NCBI GenBank assembly: GCA_014695295.1
Contig: JACJNY010000076.1
Span: forward strand, 78,181 to 142,180
Direction: 5' to 3'
DNA length: 64,000 nt
DNA from: Microcoleus sp. FACHB-61
GTDB lineage: Bacteria; Cyanobacteriota; Cyanobacteriia; Cyanobacteriales; Microcoleaceae
Shown: positions 43,531 to 52,582 of the stretch, piece after piece
Layout of the letters: the number at the start of each line of letters is the position of its first letter
How positions within the stretch are numbered: position 1 is the first letter of the stretch
The notes under the pieces: generated by a model
The model's database searches: none
Told to the model about the DNA's origin: nothing
The model's input: only the letters and a program-made list of their open reading frames with translations
Position numbers and translations under genes: made by a program

Positions 43531-46500
43531 ATGAGCGAGTGGCTTGTTATCTGGGGAGTGGCGCAGGGAGTTGGCATTCTCGTCAAACCCATCTTAGAAG
43601 AGTTGGCAGTAGACGGCGCGAAGGATTTGGTAAAAGATTTTTTTAAAGATTCCCTAAAAAACGTCTTATTTTTTGGCGAAAAAGACCCCCGACAAGTCGC
43701 AGCGGGCAAAGCGATCAAAAAGTTTTTGGAGTTGGTGGAACAGCAGTTGAAAATTGGCGGACTTTCCCCAGAGCAAAGAAAGCTGTATATTAAAGATGTT
43801 AAACAGTTTATCAATAACAAGTCTGTTAAGGAAATTTTGGGCAAGGCTTTTGAGAGCGATCGCGAATCTCTCGATGCAGAACTTCTCGAACAAACCTGGA
43901 GTCAACTAGATTTAACTTCTTTACCCGCAAGATTTAAGTGGCTAACCATCGCCAATCAGTATCTGGCAGAAGTTCAAGAAATTCTCTTTGACTCAAAAGA
44001 GTTGCGCGATATCTTGAATGCTCAAAATCTGGATAGCATTCAGAAAAATACTCAAGAAACGGCGGGGATTATCCCCGAATTTGACTTGAGGCAATATCAA
44101 GAAGCTCTGTGCGAGCGTTACAGCAATCTCAATTTAAGCAGCGTCGATCCCAATACCTACGATTATCGCGAAAAGCTGAAGGTTTGGCAAATCTTTATTT
44201 TCCAAGATGTGCGATCGATTTATGAATCCTTTCTGCCCCAAGCTTACGAAATTCCTAAAGAACATCAACGGCGGCTGCAAGACACCAATCAATTAGACGC
44301 GATCGATCTAGAAAATTTAGAGAAATATCGGCGCGGTTATTTTTCTCAGCCGATCGTCTCCGTGTTAGATGTTATAAATGACAAGCAAAAGTATCCCTAC
44401 ATTGTTATTTTAGGCGATCCGGGCTCTGGCAAGTCTACTCTGTTACAATATTTAGCATTAAACTGGGCGCGATCGCCCTTAAATAGCGTGACATCTCTGC
44501 CGATTCCGCTGCTAATAGAATTGCGGACTTACATTCGCAGCGGGGAATCAGGACATTGCAAGAACTTCCTCGAATTTTTCCATCAAAGTCCGGGTTCAAT
44601 TTGTCACTTGAATCAGCATCAATTGCAGGAACAGCTTAAAGCAGGCGATGCTGTGGTGATGTTCGACGGGTTAGATGAAATTTTCGATCACGGGAAACGA
44701 GAAGATGTAATTACAGCGATTCATCGGTTTACCAATGAGTATCCGCGCGTGCGAGTGATTGTCACGTCTCGGATTATTGGTTACAAACCTCAACGGTTGC
44801 AAGATGCAGACTTTCATCACTTTATCCTCCAAGATTTGAATTCGGAACAAATTCAGGATTTTGTTCGCCGCTGGCACGAATTAACTTTTACTGATGCTGG
44901 GGAAAAAGCGCGAATTCGCGATCGCATGGAAAGAGCATTAGCGTATTCATCAACGATTCGAGATTTAGCGGGTAATCCGTTATTGTTGACGATTATGGCG
45001 ATTTTAAACCGCGGGCAAGAATTGCCGAGAGACAGGGCGGAACTTTACAATCAAGCTTCGCGGGTATTGCTTTATCAATGGGATGTGGAAAGGTCTTTAG
45101 TAGAGGATAGCAGGCTCGATCCGAAAACTATTGATGCTAAAGATAAGCAAGAAATGCTGCGGCGAGTCGCTTACAAAATGCAAGCAGCACCTGAAGGGTT
45201 GGCTGGCAATATTATTAGTGCGGAAGATTTGGAGGATACCCTGACAGCATATCTGAAGAATAAAGATTTCGATCGACCGAAAGAGCGGGCAAGGTTGATA
45301 ATTAACCAACTGCGAACTCGCAACTTTATTTTATGTTATTTGGGTGCGGATACTTATGGGTTTGTGCATCGAACTTTTTTGGAATATTTCTGTGCGTCGG
45401 AGGTGGTGGAGAGATTTGAGAAGACGCAAAAACTTTCTTTAGATGAGTTGAAAACAGAGGTTTTTGGCACGCATTGGGATGATGAATCTTGGCAGGAAGT
45501 TTTGTGCTTGATTGCGGGATTGATTGATGGACGGTTTACGGGAGAATTGATTGAGTTTCTGATGCGGCAGGATGGGGAAGCCCAAAAGTTCCGCAATCTG
45601 TTTTTGGCGGCGAAGTGTTTGGATGAAGTGAGGGATAGAAACGTGATTGCTGCGGTTGAGACTCAATTGCTTGAACGCTTAAAAAAGTTAACCAAATACG
45701 ACCCCAATTACTATTATCCGCCTTATGGAGAAGAAACTAATCTAGTTAAGGAAATTCGTACTCCAGCAGTAAGTGCGATCGCCTACACTTGGAAAGATGA
45801 CCCAGAAACTTTACCTTGGCTCCAACAACTGGCTCAATCTGATGATAATTCGAGTGTGCCACATATAGCCGTCCAAAAATTAGCACGGGGGTGGAAAGAT
45901 GACCCCGAAACCTTACCTCTCCTCAAACAACTGGCTCAAGGTAATGGTAATTATCATTTCCTTGTGCCATATGCAGCAGTCCAAGAATTAGCACGGCGGT
46001 GGAAAGATGACCCGGAAACCTTACCTCTCCTCAAACAACTGGCTCAATCTGATGAGAAGTCTTTTAGGCGAGTTGCAGCAGTCCAAGAATTAGCACGGGG
46101 GTGGAAAGATGACCCGGAAACCTTACCTCTCCTCAAACAACTGGCTCAATATAATAATCATTTGGCTAGCCGACAAGCAGCAGTCCAAGAAATAGCACGG
46201 GGGTGGAAAGATGACCCCGAAATCTTACCTCTTCTCAAACAATGGGCTCAATCTCATGATAATTCGGATGTGCGAAAAGCAGCAGTCGAAGGAATAGCAC
46301 GGGGGTGGAAAGATGACCCGGAAACTTTACCTCTACTCAAACAACTGGCTCAATCTCATGATAATTTTGATGTGCGACAAACAGCAGTCAAAGAATTAGT
46401 ACGGGGGTGGAAAGATGACCCGGAAACCTTACCTCTCCTCAAACAACGCGCTCAATCAGACGATAATTCGGCTGTGCGAGGTGCAGCAGTCCAAGAATTA

Positions 46501-47358
46501 GCACGGGGATGGAAAGATGACCCGGAAACCTTACCTCTCCTCAAACAATGGGCTCAATCTCATGATAATTCGGATGTGCGAAAAGCAGCAGTCGAAGAAA
46601 TAGCACGGGGGTGGAAAGATGACCCGGAAACTTTACCTCTACTCAAACAACTGGCTCAATCTCATGATAATTCGGATGTGCGACCTCCAGCAGTCGGAGA
46701 AATAGCACAGGGGTGGAAAGATGACCCGGAAACCTTACCTCTCCTCAAACAATGGGCTCAATCTCATGATCATTGGTATGTGCGAGGTGCAGCAGTCCAA
46801 GAAATAGCACTGGGGTGGAAAGATGACCCGGAAACCTTACCTCTCCTCAAACAACGCGCTCAATCTGATGATCATTGGTTTGTGCGATATGCAGCAGTCC
46901 AACAAATAGCACAGGGGTGGAAAGATGACCCGGAAACCTTACCTCTCCTCAAACAACTGGCTCAATCAGACGATAATTGGGCTGTGCGACAAACAGCAGT
47001 CCAAGAAATAGCACGGGGGTGGAAAGATGACCCGGAAACCTTACCTCTCCTCAAACAACTGGCTCAATCAGACGATAATTGGGATGTGCGACAAACAGCA
47101 GTCCAAGAAATAGCACGGGGGTGGAAAGATGAACCAGAGATATTTGAAGGGTTGTGCGATATAGCTATCAATCATCCTTTTGAACGTGAGTCTAAGTTCC
47201 AAGATAATCCCAGACAAGCAGCACTTGAAATAATGCTCAAGCAATACCCCGATCGCCCAAAAACTTTAGAAATACTTCGCGATCGATTTGCCAACGATCC
47301 AGATGAAGAAGTCCGCAATTTTGCCCAGCAAGCATTGGCAGAATTAGAGAAGCTGTAA
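43531..47358 (+). CDS. NACHT NTPase with long HEAT-like repeat array
   Basis: 1275 residues. N-terminal helical region (about 1-190, beginning with a hydrophobic segment LVIWGVAQGVGILVKPIL), NACHT domain (about 285-560) with Walker A IVILGDPGSGKSTLLQYLAL, Walker B AVVMFDGLDEIFDHG and sensor segment RVRVIVTSRIIGYKPQ, a winged-helix/helical region to about 735, then thirteen near-identical 34-residue repeats (consensus WKDDPETLPLLKQLAQSDDN-xxVRxxAVQEIARG) and a degenerate fourteenth. The repeats fit two-helix HEAT/PBS-lyase-type units. The plan (effector-like N-terminus, STAND NTPase, repeat sensor) is that of NLR-like proteins; bacterial NACHT proteins include antiphage defence proteins. Whether this one defends or regulates is not shown by the sequence. 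Confidence 0.92.
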   Translation: MSEWLVIWGVAQGVGILVKPILEELAVDGAKDLVKDFFKDSLKNVLFFGEKDPRQVAAGKAIKKFLELVEQQLKIGGLSPEQRKLYIKDVKQFINNKSVKEILGKAFESDRESLDAELLEQTWSQLDLTSLPARFKWLTIANQYLAEVQEILFDSKELRDILNAQNLDSIQKNTQETAGIIPEFDLRQYQEALCERYSNLNLSSVDPNTYDYREKLKVWQIFIFQDVRSIYESFLPQAYEIPKEHQRRLQDTNQLDAIDLENLEKYRRGYFSQPIVSVLDVINDKQKYPYIVILGDPGSGKSTLLQYLALNWARSPLNSVTSLPIPLLIELRTYIRSGESGHCKNFLEFFHQSPGSICHLNQHQLQEQLKAGDAVVMFDGLDEIFDHGKREDVITAIHRFTNEYPRVRVIVTSRIIGYKPQRLQDADFHHFILQDLNSEQIQDFVRRWHELTFTDAGEKARIRDRMERALAYSSTIRDLAGNPLLLTIMAILNRGQELPRDRAELYNQASRVLLYQWDVERSLVEDSRLDPKTIDAKDKQEMLRRVAYKMQAAPEGLAGNIISAEDLEDTLTAYLKNKDFDRPKERARLIINQLRTRNFILCYLGADTYGFVHRTFLEYFCASEVVERFEKTQKLSLDELKTEVFGTHWDDESWQEVLCLIAGLIDGRFTGELIEFLMRQDGEAQKFRNLFLAAKCLDEVRDRNVIAAVETQLLERLKKLTKYDPNYYYPPYGEETNLVKEIRTPAVSAIAYTWKDDPETLPWLQQLAQSDDNSSVPHIAVQKLARGWKDDPETLPLLKQLAQGNGNYHFLVPYAAVQELARRWKDDPETLPLLKQLAQSDEKSFRRVAAVQELARGWKDDPETLPLLKQLAQYNNHLASRQAAVQEIARGWKDDPEILPLLKQWAQSHDNSDVRKAAVEGIARGWKDDPETLPLLKQLAQSHDNFDVRQTAVKELVRGWKDDPETLPLLKQRAQSDDNSAVRGAAVQELARGWKDDPETLPLLKQWAQSHDNSDVRKAAVEEIARGWKDDPETLPLLKQLAQSHDNSDVRPPAVGEIAQGWKDDPETLPLLKQWAQSHDHWYVRGAAVQEIALGWKDDPETLPLLKQRAQSDDHWFVRYAAVQQIAQGWKDDPETLPLLKQLAQSDDNWAVRQTAVQEIARGWKDDPETLPLLKQLAQSDDNWDVRQTAVQEIARGWKDEPEIFEGLCDIAINHPFERESKFQDNPRQAALEIMLKQYPDRPKTLEILRDRFANDPDEEVRNFAQQALAELEKL
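45790..47145 (+). repeat. Thirteen tandem 102-bp repeats in the NACHT gene
   Basis: Each unit begins TGGAAAGATGACCCGGAAAC. Third-codon positions are conserved along with the protein, so the units are recent copies. Variation is concentrated at a few codons: residue 14 (L, W or R), 17-22 (S-D/H-D-N/H-x-x) and 25-26. The order at residue 14 over units 1-13 is L L L L W L R W L W R L L. Units 5 and 8 are nearly identical, indicating block duplication. Unit 2 has two extra residues. Confidence 0.92.
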
Positions 47359-47441
47359 TCTAAACAAAAAAAGTATCAACAAATTATGCTACTTCAAAAC
47401 ATAGTATAATTAATATCAAATAGTTTTCGGAGACAACCACT

Positions 47442-48122
47442 ATGCAAGTCACGACCGAAGAAATTATTTATCCATGCAGCGACGGTCAACCAATGGCAGA
47501 TAGCACAATTCAATACAAATTAATTGTCAAAATCAAAGAAGGTTGCGAATCGCTGTTTAAAAACGACCCAAACGTGTTTGTAGCAGCCGATTTACTGTGG
47601 TATCCAGTTGAAGGCAGACCAGACATTTCCCAAGCACCGGATGTCATGGTAATATTTGGCAGACCAAAGGGCGATCGACGTTCCTACCTGCAATTTAACG
47701 AAGATAATATTGCTCCCCAAGTTGCGTTTGAGATTCGCTCTCACAACGACAGACAAACCAAGATGTACAAAAAACTTTCATTTTACAATCGCTATGGAGT
47801 CGATGAATATTACCTTTACGATCCCGAAAGTAACGATTTGAGCGGTTGGCAAAGAATTGAAGGAAACTTAGAATTAATCGAGCCGATGGAGGGCTGGGTA
47901 AGTCCGAGATTGGGAGTGCGATTTGAGTTGGGCGAAGCTGGGTTAGAAATATATCGACCCGATGGACAAAGGTTTCTTTCCTATGCGGAATTGGAGGAAC
48001 AGGGGGAATTAAACCGCCAGCGTGCCGAACAGGAAGCTCAAAGAGCCGAACAAGAAGCTCAAAGGGCCGAACGTTTGGCAGCAAAACTGCGGGAATTGAA
48101 CATCGATCCTGACACCATTTAA
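47442..48122 (+). CDS. Uma2-family protein (PD-(D/E)xK-like) with coiled-coil tail
   Basis: 226 residues. Core of the Uma2/DUF820 family with nuclease-type acidic residues: ISQAPDVMVIFGRPK and QVAFEIRSHNDRQTKMYKKL, then YGVDEYYLYDPES. The C-terminus has tandem RAEQEAQ heptads, a short coiled coil. Uma2 genes are multicopy in cyanobacteria; the role is unresolved. It is 83 bp after the NACHT gene on the same strand, with its own leader. Confidence 0.88.
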   Translation: MQVTTEEIIYPCSDGQPMADSTIQYKLIVKIKEGCESLFKNDPNVFVAADLLWYPVEGRPDISQAPDVMVIFGRPKGDRRSYLQFNEDNIAPQVAFEIRSHNDRQTKMYKKLSFYNRYGVDEYYLYDPESNDLSGWQRIEGNLELIEPMEGWVSPRLGVRFELGEAGLEIYRPDGQRFLSYAELEEQGELNRQRAEQEAQRAEQEAQRAERLAAKLRELNIDPDTI

Positions 48123-48144
48123 GCGACAAATTGTTTAATTTAGG

Positions 48145-48247
48145 GCTTACGCATCAAGACCACAGAAACCGGGTTTTTTATGGTTTATGCGCGCTGTAGC
48201 GAATGATTTTCGTGAAAAAACCCGGTTTCTCACCACCTTTGTGTAAG
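48145..48247. repeat. Palindromic MITE-like element with AACCCGGTTT core
   Basis: AGAAACCGGGTTTTTT at 48164 pairs with AAAAAACCCGGTTTCT ending at 48230; outer ends CTTACGCA and GTGTAAG are also inverted. Same family as 14451-14504 and 52350-52455. The remainder of 48123-48604 holds no supported gene; a tandem AATCTAAA octamer run lies at 48460-48494. Confidence 0.65.
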
Positions 48248-48459
48248 TTCCATAATTACAATTTGTCCCACTTGTTTAAAGTCGCGAAGCCATCTCCATT
48301 CTTCGGGATTGGTTCACTCTAATCCGGTGCATTTACAATGACCGAAAGCATCCAGGATACAAGCCCCCGGATTCATTCCTTCCCAGACTCAAGACCCAGA
48401 GATAAAAAACCTGTATCCGATGAAACTTGCCCCTCTAATTTATCCGTGGGGTCAATGCT

Positions 48460-48494
48460 TCAATCTAAAATCTAAAATCTAAAATCTAAAATCG
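48460..48494. repeat. Tandem AATCTAAA octamers
   Basis: Four consecutive units followed by ATCGATTGATG. The same octamer and ATTGATTG tail precede menB (52550-52585) and occur near 14700, 29105 and 53590 in variant form. An ATG directly after it opens a 22-codon frame (MPDTEISLQTIALPAAKTDK), probably meaningless. Confidence 0.7.
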
Positions 48495-48604
48495 ATTGAT
48501 GCCTGATACTGAAATTAGCCTCCAAACGATCGCCCTTCCAGCCGCCAAAACCGATAAGAAGTGTTAAGTTAGTAGTTAGTTGTGTCGATCGCACAGAAAA
48601 AAAA

Positions 48605-49369
48605 ATGCCTGAACTACAAACCGATACATACCAAGACCTCGACCCGCAAGTCCTCTCAAAGCCCGTTGTTGTCGGTCTGGAAGAGGTAACAAAAGTTTAC
48701 GGGATAGACGACCTGGAAGTTCGCGCCTTAAACGGCGTCAGCTTCACCGTAAGACAAGGAGAATATTGCTCGATTATGGGCGCGTCGGGATCGGGCAAAT
48801 CTACAGCTATGAATATTATCGGCTGTCTCGATCGACCTACGAGCGGCAGTTACTACTTAGACGGCGTAGATGTCGCCCAAATGCCGGAAGGAGAATTAGC
48901 CGGAATTCGCAATTTAAAATTAGGTTTTGTATTCCAACAATTTCACCTGTTGCCTCAATTGACAGCATTAGAAAATGTCATGTTACCGATGGTTTATGCC
49001 GGCATTCCCGCAGCAGAAAGACGCGAACGGGGAGTAGATGCTTTAACGAAAGTAGGCCTGGAAAGTCGGCTGCAAAACAGACCGAATCAACTATCAGGAG
49101 GACAGCAGCAGCGCGTAGCCATTGCTCGGGCTATTGTCAACCGTCCCGTGTTGTTGCTGGCTGACGAACCTACAGGTGCATTGGATACAAAAACTACTCA
49201 AGAAGTAATGGATATTTTTACCGAATTCAATGAAAGTGGCATGACTGTTGTTATGGTAACGCACGAACCGGAAGTGGCGCGTCAAACTCGTCGCGTTGTC
49301 TGGTTCCGCGACGGTCAAGTTATTCACAACAATCTCAACCCCGAAGAGCTTTCACACGCTGTATTTTAG
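48605..49369 (+). CDS. MacB/LolD-type ABC transporter ATP-binding protein
   Basis: 254 residues. Walker [22 protein letters not shown]-loop [18 protein letters not shown], signature [15 protein letters not shown], Walker [17 protein letters not shown], and H-loop VTHEPEV. This subgroup pairs with MacB/FtsX-type permeases in export of lipoproteins, peptides or glycolipids (DevA-like in cyanobacteria). No permease is adjacent here, so the partner must lie elsewhere. N-terminal extension of about 20 residues before the domain. Confidence 0.93.
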   Translation: MPELQTDTYQDLDPQVLSKPVVVGLEEVTKVYGIDDLEVRALNGVSFTVRQGEYCSIMGASGSGKSTAMNIIGCLDRPTSGSYYLDGVDVAQMPEGELAGIRNLKLGFVFQQFHLLPQLTALENVMLPMVYAGIPAAERRERGVDALTKVGLESRLQNRPNQLSGGQQQRVAIARAIVNRPVLLLADEPTGALDTKTTQEVMDIFTEFNESGMTVVMVTHEPEVARQTRRVVWFRDGQVIHNNLNPEELSHAVF

Positions 49370-49480
49370 TATAATAGTCCGCGAAAAGCGAAAAGAAAAT
49401 TGGGCGATTGAAATCGCTTCTAGACAAACGAATTCCGCCTACGCGGACTTAAGAATCAAGAGGGTATCAGTCCGATGCAA

Positions 49481-49530
49481 GAGGACTTTAGCTATTAGAC
49501 AGGGGTTTTCAACCCCTGGCGGACTAATAG
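49481..49530. repeat. Interspersed palindrome (CAGGGGTTTTCAACCCCTG)
   Basis: Shares TTTAGCTATTAG, the CAGGGG/CCCCTG palindrome and GGCGGA with the element at 41618-41652. It lies between convergent genes. Confidence 0.75.
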
Positions 49531-49550
49531 ACAAAACACCCGATATCTGC

Positions 49551-49919
49551 TTAATGAAAAGCACTCGGAAAAGCTTCCCAAACTCGATCGACAAAATCTC
49601 TAAGTTGCCGAGATGCGATCGCACCATCCTTTTTTTCAGAGTCCAGAGACTGCAACTCGGTCAACAGCGAAATTACCTCAGTATCTAAAGCCGCGCGAAA
49701 CAAGCTCAGCGGCCAAAGCAAATCAGCACCATCTCGCAAATCGGATAAAGTGTATTCTTCCGATAAATCCTTCCCCGACACCGATACAACTAACATTAAA
49801 GGGCGCACCCAACAAACTTGACGTGCCTCAACCACTTGGATCACCTCGGAATGCAGGCACGCATCTCCACATTCTAAACTGACAATTTGACCCGGCTTAA
49901 AGTTCAAAGCACAATCCAT
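49551..49919 (-). CDS. Conserved hypothetical protein
   Basis: 122 residues, soluble. N-terminal small beta-barrel-like part (KPGQIVSLECGDACLHSEVI, then QVVEARQVCWVRPLMLV) and helical C-terminus (LRDFVDRVWEAFPSAF). It looks like a cyanobacterial conserved protein but no named family was recognised. A start at the listed ATG follows TTAATGG. Confidence 0.65.
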   Translation of the reverse strand: MDCALNFKPGQIVSLECGDACLHSEVIQVVEARQVCWVRPLMLVVSVSGKDLSEEYTLSDLRDGADLLWPLSLFRAALDTEVISLLTELQSLDSEKKDGAIASRQLRDFVDRVWEAFPSAFH

Positions 49920-50007
49920 TAATGCTCACACTTAATACAGACATAACAAAGCAGCAAAATAAGTGCTGCATCTCTCCACAGCACCAGAAAACATTATATC
50001 ATAATTT

Positions 50008-50092
50008 CTTTCTTCCTTCTTCCTCCTTCCTTCTTCCTTCTTCCTTCTTCCTTCTTCCTTCTTCCTTCTTCCTTCTTCCTTCTTCTTCTCAA
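50008..50092. repeat. Polypyrimidine heptamer microsatellite
   Basis: About eleven consecutive CTTCCTT units ending four bases inside the 3' end of the plsC gene. It is the same family as the polypyrimidine block inside the coding region at 2305-2366. Confidence 0.9.
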
Positions 50093-50814
50093 CTTTCATC
50101 AAGATTTTTAAGAGCCTTTTCGAGCTGGGCCGTCAACAATGGTGCTTCTTTTTTACCGCCACCCTTGGCATAATCCGCCACGCAAATCGGAGAACCGATC
50201 GCAATTTTTACGTGAGCACCCCATTGAGGAATGCGCGGGCGATAGCGGATACTCATCGGTACAATTTTCACTCCCAAACCCGGTTTGCTCAACTCTGCTT
50301 GAATTGCCAAACGCGCCAATCCAGGCTTAATCGGGTGAACTTCGCCATCCTGAAAAATACCGCCTTCGGGAAAAATCACCAACATTTCCTTGTCGAGGAG
50401 TAGTTCCACCCCATAACGGAGACTGCCAATTGCCGGATGCTTGAGATCCACAGGAAACCCTCCCAAATTTCTGATGAACCAACCTTGCACTCCTTTCACT
50501 TCATCCGCAGTTACCATAAACCGCAAATCGCGTCCAGTCACCTTCTGTCCAGTTGAATAAGGCATCATCAGGGCATCCCACCTGGAACGGTGCGTAGGGG
50601 CTAAGATGACAGGCCCGTCTTTCGGCAAATGCTCCTGTCCAGTTATCTCAATCTTGCCAAAATGAAACGGTAGGACAACATAGTGACCTAGCGGATAGAG
50701 CAAGGAGGTTAACCAAGGAGAAACGCGAGAGGTATTAAATGCTACCTTGGCAGGCATTGGCTTCACTAGAGATGATTTACTGGACTCAACGGCGATCGTG
50801 GCGGTGCGGGGCAT
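50089..50814 (-). CDS. 1-acyl-sn-glycerol-3-phosphate acyltransferase
   Basis: 241 residues. Acyltransferase motif I is LAPTHRSRWDALMMP (HxxxxD), motif III FPEGGIFQDGEVHPIKPG. It transfers an acyl group to lysophosphatidic acid in membrane lipid synthesis. The start MPRTATIAV is at a good ATG. The last codons border the polypyrimidine repeat. No neighbours of the same pathway. Confidence 0.88.
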   Translation of the reverse strand: MPRTATIAVESSKSSLVKPMPAKVAFNTSRVSPWLTSLLYPLGHYVVLPFHFGKIEITGQEHLPKDGPVILAPTHRSRWDALMMPYSTGQKVTGRDLRFMVTADEVKGVQGWFIRNLGGFPVDLKHPAIGSLRYGVELLLDKEMLVIFPEGGIFQDGEVHPIKPGLARLAIQAELSKPGLGVKIVPMSIRYRPRIPQWGAHVKIAIGSPICVADYAKGGGKKEAPLLTAQLEKALKNLDES

Positions 50815-51097
50815 AGCAATTAAGCTGCTTTATCGAGATCTAAAGTCTAAAGTAAGTTGTTGGACAAATCTTTAGTTTTTGGATCGGGACAGTTTTGCTA
50901 TTGGCATTGTGCCGATCGAGCGATCGCGCCCGCAAGAGATAATCTCTAACAGGTAAAATCTCAGCCAACCGGACAGCACTCATGCAGAGCAGTCGGCCGC
51001 CTGGAAAGCTCGATCGGGCAATTACGGATCTATTATTCCAGCTAAAGGGTCAAGTTCGATTAAACATCGCCCAGAAGAGAGTAAAAAATTTTACCTG

Positions 51098-51598
51098 TTA
51101 ATTTTTCCGGCGTGCTTCAAACCAAGAAATCAACTGATCGCGGCAAACAGACTCCATAATACCCCCGAGCACCTCTAAGCGGTGACACGAATGCGCGCTA
51201 TCGGGAATATTAGCTGCAGTCCGAATCGTGCCAGTTTTCGGGTCATCTGCTCCGTATACCAGCAGGCCAATCCGAGCTTGTACGATCGCACCAGCGCACA
51301 TCGGGCAAGGCTCCAGCGTTACGTAGAGCGTGCATTGGTTAAGATGCCAGTCTTGCAAAACTTGCCCTGCCGCCCGCAAAGCCAAGATTTCAGCGTGAGC
51401 AGTAGGATCGCAGTCTCGCTCTCGCCGATTTTGCGCTTCGGCAATCAATTTGCCAGTACCGTCAACTATTGCAGCACCCACGGGTACTTCACCGGCATCA
51501 CCCGCTGCTTGTGCCAGTTCCACAGCCCTAGCCATCCAGCGTTTGTGAATAAAATAAGTAGTCTCACTAATAGACAAAGGCTCAGTTTTGGAATTCAC
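51098..51598 (-). CDS. tRNA-specific adenosine deaminase
   Basis: 166 residues. Zinc-dependent deaminase motifs DPTAHAEILALRAAG (His, catalytic Glu) and LEPCPMCAGAIVQARIG (two Cys). It makes inosine at the wobble position of tRNA-Arg(ACG). About ten residues longer at the N-terminus than usual; an ATG at residue 22 (MARAVELAQ) is an alternative start. Confidence 0.93.
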   Translation of the reverse strand: MNSKTEPLSISETTYFIHKRWMARAVELAQAAGDAGEVPVGAAIVDGTGKLIAEAQNRRERDCDPTAHAEILALRAAGQVLQDWHLNQCTLYVTLEPCPMCAGAIVQARIGLLVYGADDPKTGTIRTAANIPDSAHSCHRLEVLGGIMESVCRDQLISWFEARRKN

Positions 51599-51676
51599 GT
51601 CATACCTAAGGAACAGAAAAACTTAAAATCGATAAAGAAAGTTACATTACAACTCTATCGAGAGTGATTTTTAATT

Positions 51677-52273
51677 ATGGACACCACCACGATCACCAAT
51701 GAAGTTGTTGAGCTGTTGTGCCGCATTACCCGGCAAAAGCTCCGCGAACAAGATATCACTCCTTTGCTAGTGTTTATGACGGCTCTGATTTCCATCCTGC
51801 GCGGAGTCATGATTATTGACAGGACGATCGCAGTTGAAGAAGAAGAACGGCTGCAAAAGACTCTCAAAGCCTTTGCCAGCGGCGACCCCGATCGGGTAGA
51901 ACTAATTCAGCGGGTTGTCAAAGGAGTCTCCAAACAGCAGGTTTACTTCAACCCCACGGAATTGCTAACCCTGACAGCTTTGTTCTCAGAATCAGAAAAG
52001 CTGTTGCTCATCGGTTCCGGCTACGAAATGTCAGCGGCAGACGGACACATCGATATGCGGGAGCAAATGTACTTACAGTCGATCGCCAAGCGGCTCGGCC
52101 TCGACGACAGACACATTGCAGTCATAGACACTTTATTTACTAAAGAAGGAACAATCGACTCACAAGCTTTTGCCGAAGTTCAAGCTTTATTCGCTCCCAG
52201 CGAATTCGAGTCTCGCGATCCCGTATTTGGCAAAGCAGCAAAGCACTTGCTGGGTATTTTAGTCCGCAAATAA
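51677..52273 (+). CDS. TerB-family (tellurite resistance TerB-like) protein
   Basis: 198 residues, all-helical. The C-terminal half has the TerB-like acidic helix SAADGHIDMREQMYLQSIAK, with metal-coordinating Asp/Glu; the N-terminal half has the related MTALISILRGVMIIDRTIAV, so the domain may be duplicated. Function in cyanobacteria unknown; it is not evidence of tellurite resistance. It is divergent from tadA with 78 bp between. Confidence 0.8.
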   Translation: MDTTTITNEVVELLCRITRQKLREQDITPLLVFMTALISILRGVMIIDRTIAVEEEERLQKTLKAFASGDPDRVELIQRVVKGVSKQQVYFNPTELLTLTALFSESEKLLLIGSGYEMSAADGHIDMREQMYLQSIAKRLGLDDRHIAVIDTLFTKEGTIDSQAFAEVQALFAPSEFESRDPVFGKAAKHLLGILVRK

Positions 52274-52349
52274 TCCAGCGCCGATAAATTTTTGCCCAGT
52301 AAAAGTAGTGAGAGAGGATTTCGAGGATTTGACGCTGTTTCGATTTGAG

Positions 52350-52455
52350 ACGGGACTTGCGCGCTCTTACCCTCAAAAACCGGGTTGTTTAACCCCTACC
52401 AAGAGCGCTGCAGGGCGTATGTTGGTGAAAAACCAGGTTTCTGCCTAAGTCCCGC
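52350..52455. repeat. MITE-like element with AACCCGG-type core
   Basis: Outer inverted ends CGGGACTT and AAGTCCCG enclose AAAACCGGGTTGTTT and AAAAACCAGGTTTCT, with a further inner inverted pair AAGAGCGCT/GCGCTCTT. It is the third and most diverged member of the family at 14451 and 48145. Confidence 0.6.
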
Positions 52456-52582
52456 TTGATTTTTTTTTACAATAGTCGATCGACCCTTGTATCCCATTGA
52501 ACCGAATCCCTCTAAAATCTAAAAGCGACTTGTCGCTGTCTTGATAGACCGAGCTCGGTCTCAAATCTAAAATTGATTGATT

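Noticed and set aside
45790..47145. CRISPR array
   Set aside because: The 102-bp repeats have no spacers and form a continuous open reading frame.
48338..48475. 44-codon plus-strand frame before the ABC gene
   Set aside because: Ends in octamer repeat DNA, no ribosome site, no family resemblance.
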